From assembly GCA_934621485.1 (NCBI GenBank), contig CAKTUS010000007.1, positions 1 through 57,250 of the forward strand: a DNA stretch of 57,250 bases, in the 5' to 3' direction. Every line of letters begins with the position of its first letter. The stretch's first letter is position 1. A program made the position numbers and the translations under genes. The DNA is from an uncultured Clostridia bacterium. GTDB taxonomy: Bacteria > Bacillota > Clostridia > Christensenellales > Aristaeellaceae. Positions 53,367 to 57,250 of the stretch are shown piece after piece. A model generated the notes under the pieces. It ran no database searches, was not told the DNA's origin, and saw nothing but the letters and a program-made list of their open reading frames with translations.

Positions 53367-54041
53367 CTATTTCCAGCGCGCTACAGTAACGCCGGAGGAA
53401 TGGCGCAGGCGCTTTTGCAGCTTTTTCTTGGGGTTTACGGCTACCTTGCGGCCGCATAACTCCATCATGGGCGCGTCGCCGCCGCTGTCGCCATAGGCGG
53501 TGGAGGCGGCGTAATCCACTTCCAGCCCGCGGGCGGCCAGGTATTCGGCCAGCCGGAGGGGTTTTTCCACTCCACGGCAGTTTTCGCCCGCCATCTGGCC
53601 GGTGTACAGGCCGTTTTCATCTACATACATGCGGGTGGCAATCAGTCCGTCAATAGGCAGCTTTTCCCGCAGGCAGGTTAGGTACAGCTCCGGGGAGGCC
53701 GATACCAGCAACACCCGCTCTCCTGCGTTGTGATGGCGCTTTACCGCCTCCATGCCCTGGGCATAAAGCCGCGGCAGCAGCTTTTCCCGGCAAAAGCCCC
53801 GTGCGGCTTGCGCTACCTGCGCCTGACTTTTGCCTTTGAGAAAGCATAGGGTGATTTCCTTGGCACGCTTGGCTGAAAGCAGATGAAGTCCATAGCCCAG
53901 TCCCGCTGCTCCGCCCCGAAACAGTTGGCCGAGGCTGCATAGCCCATGCCGGTAAGCATACAGGCAGAAGGGAATGAGGGAATCTCCCGGACACAGGGTA
54001 CCGTCGAAATCAAAGAGCGCGAATGTCTTTTGCAAAGTCAA
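53367..54041 (-). CDS. HAD-IB family phosphatase
   Basis: A 224-residue haloacid-dehalogenase hydrolase of subfamily IB (SerB-like). Motif I DFDGT with Asp11 and Asp13, motif II LLVSASPE, motif III and IV Lys and GDSGGDAPMME. Members dephosphorylate small metabolites such as phosphoserine or lysophosphatidates. It begins at a TTG overlapping the upstream stop (TTGA), the same coupling as the other genes of this operon; a second TTG at 54035 is possible. Confidence 0.88.
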   Translation of the reverse strand: MTLQKTFALFDFDGTLCPGDSLIPFCLYAYRHGLCSLGQLFRGGAAGLGYGLHLLSAKRAKEITLCFLKGKSQAQVAQAARGFCREKLLPRLYAQGMEAVKRHHNAGERVLLVSASPELYLTCLREKLPIDGLIATRMYVDENGLYTGQMAGENCRGVEKPLRLAEYLAARGLEVDYAASTAYGDSGGDAPMMELCGRKVAVNPKKKLQKRLRHSSGVTVARWK

Positions 54042-55468
54042 AATCCCCTTCGGTGAATATCCCTGGTAAAATTCGTTGAACCGCTCCCTGCGGAAAACCT
54101 GTTACTTGATCCTTCTCCGGCATCGCAATCCCGGGTGCAGGGGGTGGAACCCCCTGCAACGGTGACGGTTTCAATGTGGTAGTACGCCATGCAGGCAACA
54201 GCCTCCGGAGAAATCTCCTCTCCCAGCGCCACCACGGGTACCGCAGGCGGGCAAGTGATGCTGGCCGCAGCCAGAATCCGGCCTGCCGCGCGGCACAAAG
54301 GAACCTGCTCCCGGGGACTCATCAAAGCGTCGTGAGGACGCATACGCCGCCTGGGCTGCGGCAAGGCAGGCGGCTGCTCTGCAATGGGCTCCCGCGCCGG
54401 AATGGCCTGTAAAATGGCGACCAGACCGCTTAGCTCCTCCGGGGTGTTCAGAGGGCTGAACATCATTACCACAAAATCCGGATCGGCAAATTCGCATTCC
54501 ACCCCCAGGCGGGAAAGCAGCGTCGCCAGGTCTTCGCCTCGATAGCCCATGGGCTTGGTGCGAAGAGTCCATTTCAAAGGCTCGTCGCCCACAAAGATAT
54601 AGCCCGGCAGGCTCAGCCGGCATTGCTGCAAAAAAACCGCCGTTTCCCGCAGCTTTTGGGGAAACGCGCCGTCCAACAGCTGATTGGCCCGGTCCAGCGA
54701 TTGCAAGATTAAATAGGATGGACTGGTAGAGGCAAAAAGCGCCATGGCGTTGTCCGCCTGCTCCATCAGGAACGGCTCCCGGGCGACGTGCAGGTATGCG
54801 CCGCCTGTGAGCACCGGCAGGGTTTTGTGGGCGGAATCGCAGCATAGATCGGCTCCCAAATCCATGGGATGCTCCGATTGGGACAAAAACTTCAGATACG
54901 TGCCGTGCGCATTGTCTACCAGCAGCAGCGCGCCATAGCGGTGGCATACCTGCGCCAGAGCGGCAATATCCGCCCGATTGCCCAGATAATCCGGGCTGGT
55001 GATATATACGGCGGTGGGAGCGCCCTTACTGAGAGCCGTTTCCAGCTGGGCAGGCGTTACCCGGCAGGCGAGCAGAGAGCTTTCCTCGGGGAACAGCCAG
55101 TCAACCTCCATGTCCAGCAGAGCGGCGGTATGGATGAACACCTTGTGGGCGTTGCGGGCAGCCAGCACGCTGGGCTTTTGTCCCTTTCGGGCGGCCCATA
55201 GGCACGCCAGATACAGCATGGCTCGAATACACAGCGACGAGCCTTCGGTAGAGTACAGGGTGCGGCCGGTTCCAAACAGTCGGGCGGCGTTTTCCTGGCT
55301 TTGCCGAATCACGCCCCGACCCTGGTAGAGCACATCGGCCCCGTCAATTTCGGTAATATCCCACTTTTCCACGCCCATACCGCCCCGGCCCTTGTGGCCC
55401 GGCATGTGCAGGCGCAGGGCCCGGCGCTGCTCATAGGCGCTGACAAAGTCGCAGATGGGGGCGTTCAT
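54038..55468 (-). CDS. Orn/Lys/Arg decarboxylase-family PLP enzyme
   Basis: A 476-residue fold-type I PLP enzyme of the Orn/Lys/Arg decarboxylase major-domain family (YaaO-like). HMPGHKGRGG at the N-terminus is the family signature, VDNAHGTYLKF carries the cofactor Asp, and the PLP lysine is in CDSAHKTLPVLTGG. The C-terminal domain (PREQVPLCRAAGRILAAASI, then PPAVPVVALGEEIS) is intact, with an extra Ser/Thr-rich tail of about 40 residues. The ATG overlaps the maturase stop (ATGA). Which amino acid it decarboxylates cannot be told. Confidence 0.9.
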   Translation of the reverse strand: MNAPICDFVSAYEQRRALRLHMPGHKGRGGMGVEKWDITEIDGADVLYQGRGVIRQSQENAARLFGTGRTLYSTEGSSLCIRAMLYLACLWAARKGQKPSVLAARNAHKVFIHTAALLDMEVDWLFPEESSLLACRVTPAQLETALSKGAPTAVYITSPDYLGNRADIAALAQVCHRYGALLLVDNAHGTYLKFLSQSEHPMDLGADLCCDSAHKTLPVLTGGAYLHVAREPFLMEQADNAMALFASTSPSYLILQSLDRANQLLDGAFPQKLRETAVFLQQCRLSLPGYIFVGDEPLKWTLRTKPMGYRGEDLATLLSRLGVECEFADPDFVVMMFSPLNTPEELSGLVAILQAIPAREPIAEQPPALPQPRRRMRPHDALMSPREQVPLCRAAGRILAAASITCPPAVPVVALGEEISPEAVACMAYYHIETVTVAGGSTPCTRDCDAGEGSSNRFSAGSGSTNFTRDIHRRGF

Positions 55469-56847
55469 TCCCCGGCCTCGCTTTTGGAAGCTTCCAGCCA
55501 GATGGCGCACTCCATGCGCTTGCGGAACAGCTGACAGCCGTATTGATATACGCCTCGCACGCTGCCGGTGGCGTGATAGGCATTGGCGGCGCAGCCGCCG
55601 GAGCAGTACAGCTTGGCCCAGCAATCGGCGCACTCAGGCCGGGCGTATACATTGCAGGCGGCAAAGTCCGCCTGGGTGGCGGGTGCGGTTACGCCGTGCC
55701 ACACATCGCCCAGCCTAAAGGACTCCTCGCCCACAAACTGGTGACATGGATACAAATCGCCCCAGGGGGTTACGGCCATGTATTCCGTGCCGGAGCCGCA
55801 GCCGGAAATGCGCTTGTAAATGCAGGGCCCGCCGGCCAAATCAATCATGTAATGATAGAAGGTGAAGGGCTTTCCCTCGTCGCGGCACTTTTTCATCAGC
55901 AACGCCAGTTCCTCGTACTGCTTAAGCACAATGGGCAAATCGTCCTGGGTCAGAGCGGAGGGGTCGTCCGGCGCGCAGACTACGGGCTCCATGCTCAGCT
56001 CGGTAAAGCCCAGGTCCAGCATGGTTTGGATATCCTTCAGAAAGTCCGGATTGTGGTGGGTAAAGGTGCCGCGCATGTAGTAGTTTTTGCCGCCGCGGGC
56101 CTGTACCAGACGCTGAAATTTGGGCACAATCCTGTCCCAGCTGCCGTTGCCTGCGTAATCCACCCGGAACCGGTCGTGTACTTCCCTGCGGCCGTCCAGA
56201 CTGAGCACCACGTTGCTCATTTCCCGGTTGGCAAAGTCAATGACGTCGTCGTCAATCAGCACGCCGTTGGTAGTCAGGGTAAAGCGGAAATTCTTGCCCC
56301 GCTGTTTTTCCACGCTGCGAGCGTAGGCCACCAGCTGCTTTACCACGTCAAAATTCATCAGCGGCTCACCGCCGAAGAAGTCCACTTCCAGGTTTTTGCG
56401 GCTGCCGGAGTGATCCATCAAAAAGTCCAGCGCCTGCTTGCCTACCTCAAAGCTCATCAGCGCCCGTTCGCCGTGATACTTGCCCTGGCTGGCAAAGCAA
56501 TAGGCGCAGTTCAGGTTGCAGGTATGGGCCACGTGCAGGCACAGGGCCTTTACAACGCCCAGGGTACGCTGCTTCAGCTCGCCCGCCATGGGCTGGAAGG
56601 CGTCGGGGGCAAACAGGCGGCCCTGCGCCTTCAGCTCATCAATCTGGTCCAGACACTCTGCCAGCTCGGCGCGGGTAATCCCCTCCTGCCCCGCATATTT
56701 GGCCAGCATGCGCTGAATGATTTCCTCCCGGGGCGTTTCTTCATACAGGGCGATGATGTCGTAGGCCACCGGGTCCACCACATGCACCGAGCCGGAGTAC
56801 ACGTCCAGCACAATGTTCATGCCGTTCATCTGATATTGGTGAATCAT
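55465..56847 (-). CDS. scfB: SCIFF radical SAM maturase
   Basis: A 460-residue radical SAM-SPASM enzyme that installs thioether cross-links in the SCIFF precursor. An N-terminal RRE-like segment (residues 1-95, MIHQYQMNGMNIVLDVYSGS) binds the leader. The SAM cluster CNLNCAYC has Cys110, Cys114, Cys117. FFGGEPLMNF and TTNGVLI are radical SAM motifs, and the SPASM region carries CGSGTEYMAV, YPCHQF and the CADCWAKLYCSGGC cluster. AAAGGA precedes the ATG at 56847. It lies just downstream of the precursor gene with a terminator between. Confidence 0.95.
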   Translation of the reverse strand: MIHQYQMNGMNIVLDVYSGSVHVVDPVAYDIIALYEETPREEIIQRMLAKYAGQEGITRAELAECLDQIDELKAQGRLFAPDAFQPMAGELKQRTLGVVKALCLHVAHTCNLNCAYCFASQGKYHGERALMSFEVGKQALDFLMDHSGSRKNLEVDFFGGEPLMNFDVVKQLVAYARSVEKQRGKNFRFTLTTNGVLIDDDVIDFANREMSNVVLSLDGRREVHDRFRVDYAGNGSWDRIVPKFQRLVQARGGKNYYMRGTFTHHNPDFLKDIQTMLDLGFTELSMEPVVCAPDDPSALTQDDLPIVLKQYEELALLMKKCRDEGKPFTFYHYMIDLAGGPCIYKRISGCGSGTEYMAVTPWGDLYPCHQFVGEESFRLGDVWHGVTAPATQADFAACNVYARPECADCWAKLYCSGGCAANAYHATGSVRGVYQYGCQLFRKRMECAIWLEASKSEAGE

Positions 56848-56890
56848 GATTTCATTCCTTTCGTTGTATGGAAAAAGGCGATGCACTCAA

Positions 56891-56916
56891 AAATGCCGCC
56901 CCAAGGGCGGCATTTT
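56891..56916 (-). terminator. Terminator between SCIFF precursor and maturase
   Basis: AAATGCCGCCC and GGGCGGCATTT form an 11-bp stem with a 3-nt loop and a T-run on the minus strand. Partial read-through would give much more precursor than maturase mRNA. Confidence 0.82.
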
Positions 56917-56929
56917 GAGAAAGCGAGCC

Positions 56930-57085
56930 TTACTTGCTTTCCTTCTTGGCGTTCTCGCAAGCCTGGTTGGCGATGCCGCAGCTGGTTTTGCAAGCGGACT
57001 GGCAGGAAGTCTGGCACTCGCCGCAGCCGCCGTTCTTGGCGCTCTGGCACAGGTTACGGGTAACCAACGTTTTGATATGTTTCAT
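56930..57085 (-). CDS. scfA: SCIFF ranthipeptide precursor (7-Cys variant)
   Basis: A 51-residue precursor of the six-cysteine SCIFF family, widespread in Clostridia. Leader MKHIKTLVTRNL, then core GGCGECQTSCQSACKTSC and a C-terminal CENAKK. It has seven cysteines (13, 21, 24, 28, 32, 36, 43): the six canonical ones plus Cys13, in a position usually Lys/Gln. After Cys36 comes Gly37-Ile-Ala where family members commonly have Thr-Val-Gly/Ala. GGAGG lies 9 bp before the ATG. Confidence 0.96.
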   Translation of the reverse strand: MKHIKTLVTRNLCQSAKNGGCGECQTSCQSACKTSCGIANQACENAKKESK

Positions 57086-57126
57086 TTCAGTAAGCCTCCA
57101 AACCCTCAGGGATGATATCAATAAGA

Positions 57127-57155
57127 ATTGTATCACATCTGCGGTTGCACGTCAA
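57127..57155 (-). promoter_or_regulatory. Promoter of the SCIFF operon
   Basis: On the minus strand TTGACG (57155-57150), 17-bp spacer, TACAAT (57132-57127), 41 bp before the precursor start. Confidence 0.78.
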
Positions 57156-57180
57156 GCAAGGCCCTTTGTGCAAACAGGGC

Positions 57181-57250
57181 AACAGCATTTAAGAATCAGC
57201 CGAAAAGAATCCGCAAGAAAGAGTCAGGGTCAAGGCAGGCCCAGTAACGC
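57181..57250 (-). repeat. Right copy of 70-bp contig-terminal inverted repeat
   Basis: Exact reverse complement of bases 1-70. Confidence 0.9.

Noticed and set aside
57180..57246. Short basic peptide frame in the right terminal repeat ending in TAA
   Set aside because: No start codon or ribosome binding site; the contig ends there, and the same frame has no upstream continuation in the left copy.

Overview
The window looks like a chromosomal contig from a GC-rich, endospore-forming member of the Clostridia. It carries a complete gerA-type germination operon with a good sigma-G-like promoter, the SCIFF ranthipeptide precursor with its radical SAM maturase (a clostridial hallmark), ribonuclease J, an RseC-type protein, NrdR, and rpoB and rpoC as separate genes. 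I cannot name a genus. No rRNA, tRNA or CRISPR array was seen. The two contig ends are the same 70-bp sequence in opposite orientation, so both ends probably lie in copies of a dispersed repeat.

Layout. 1-1.7 kb: nrdR, a holin-like membrane protein, a secreted protein. 1.7-2.7 kb: gene-free, repeat-rich. 2.88-11.25 kb: an 8.36-kb integrative element bounded by an 11-bp direct repeat. It splits a gene for a secreted protein (fragments at 2734 and 11254 rejoin exactly in frame to 140 codons). The element has a tyrosine integrase, a CI-like repressor, a lambda-like divergent switch with three operators, a Cro-like gene broken by a stop codon, an excisionase-like HTH protein, replication genes (DUF6291-like and DnaC-like), several tiny ORFs, a scaffold protein, a major capsid protein and a sigma factor. 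It has no recognisable portal, large terminase or tail gene. That is the profile of a capsid-encoding phage satellite, and it is the most interesting object here. A promoter, a structured leader and an intrinsic terminator lie just before the capsid genes.

11.8-14.2 kb: a small XRE regulator divergent from a membrane-anchored protein, then two secreted paralogues made by a 751-bp tandem duplication. 14.2-24.4 kb: rnj, rseC, rpoB and rpoC; the rpoB promoter is consensus and its -35 lies in a perfect 12-bp inverted repeat. 24.4-28.1 kb: gerA-gerB-gerC on the minus strand. 28.2-32.9 kb: a secreted caspase-like protein, a GT2 glycosyltransferase, a polytopic membrane protein and a small exported protein. 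32.9-35.2 kb: secD-secF, followed by a cluster of hairpins.

35.6-49.6 kb is a cell-surface glycan region: two DegT-family aminotransferases, a flippase, an ATP-grasp ligase, a FabG-like reductase, an AAA-CYTH protein, an LtaS-like sulfatase-fold enzyme, GtrA, an acyltransferase, an FdtA-like cupin, a GT2 enzyme and a large membrane protein. The aminotransferase-acyltransferase-cupin set suggests a 3-acylamino-3,6-dideoxyhexose made and moved to the surface on a lipid carrier. 49.9-57.1 kb: an L,D-transpeptidase with four peptidoglycan-binding repeats, a repeat-rich gap, a serine hydrolase, and the minus-strand SCIFF operon (precursor, terminator, maturase, Orn/Lys/Arg-decarboxylase-like enzyme, HAD-IB phosphatase) with overlapping genes.
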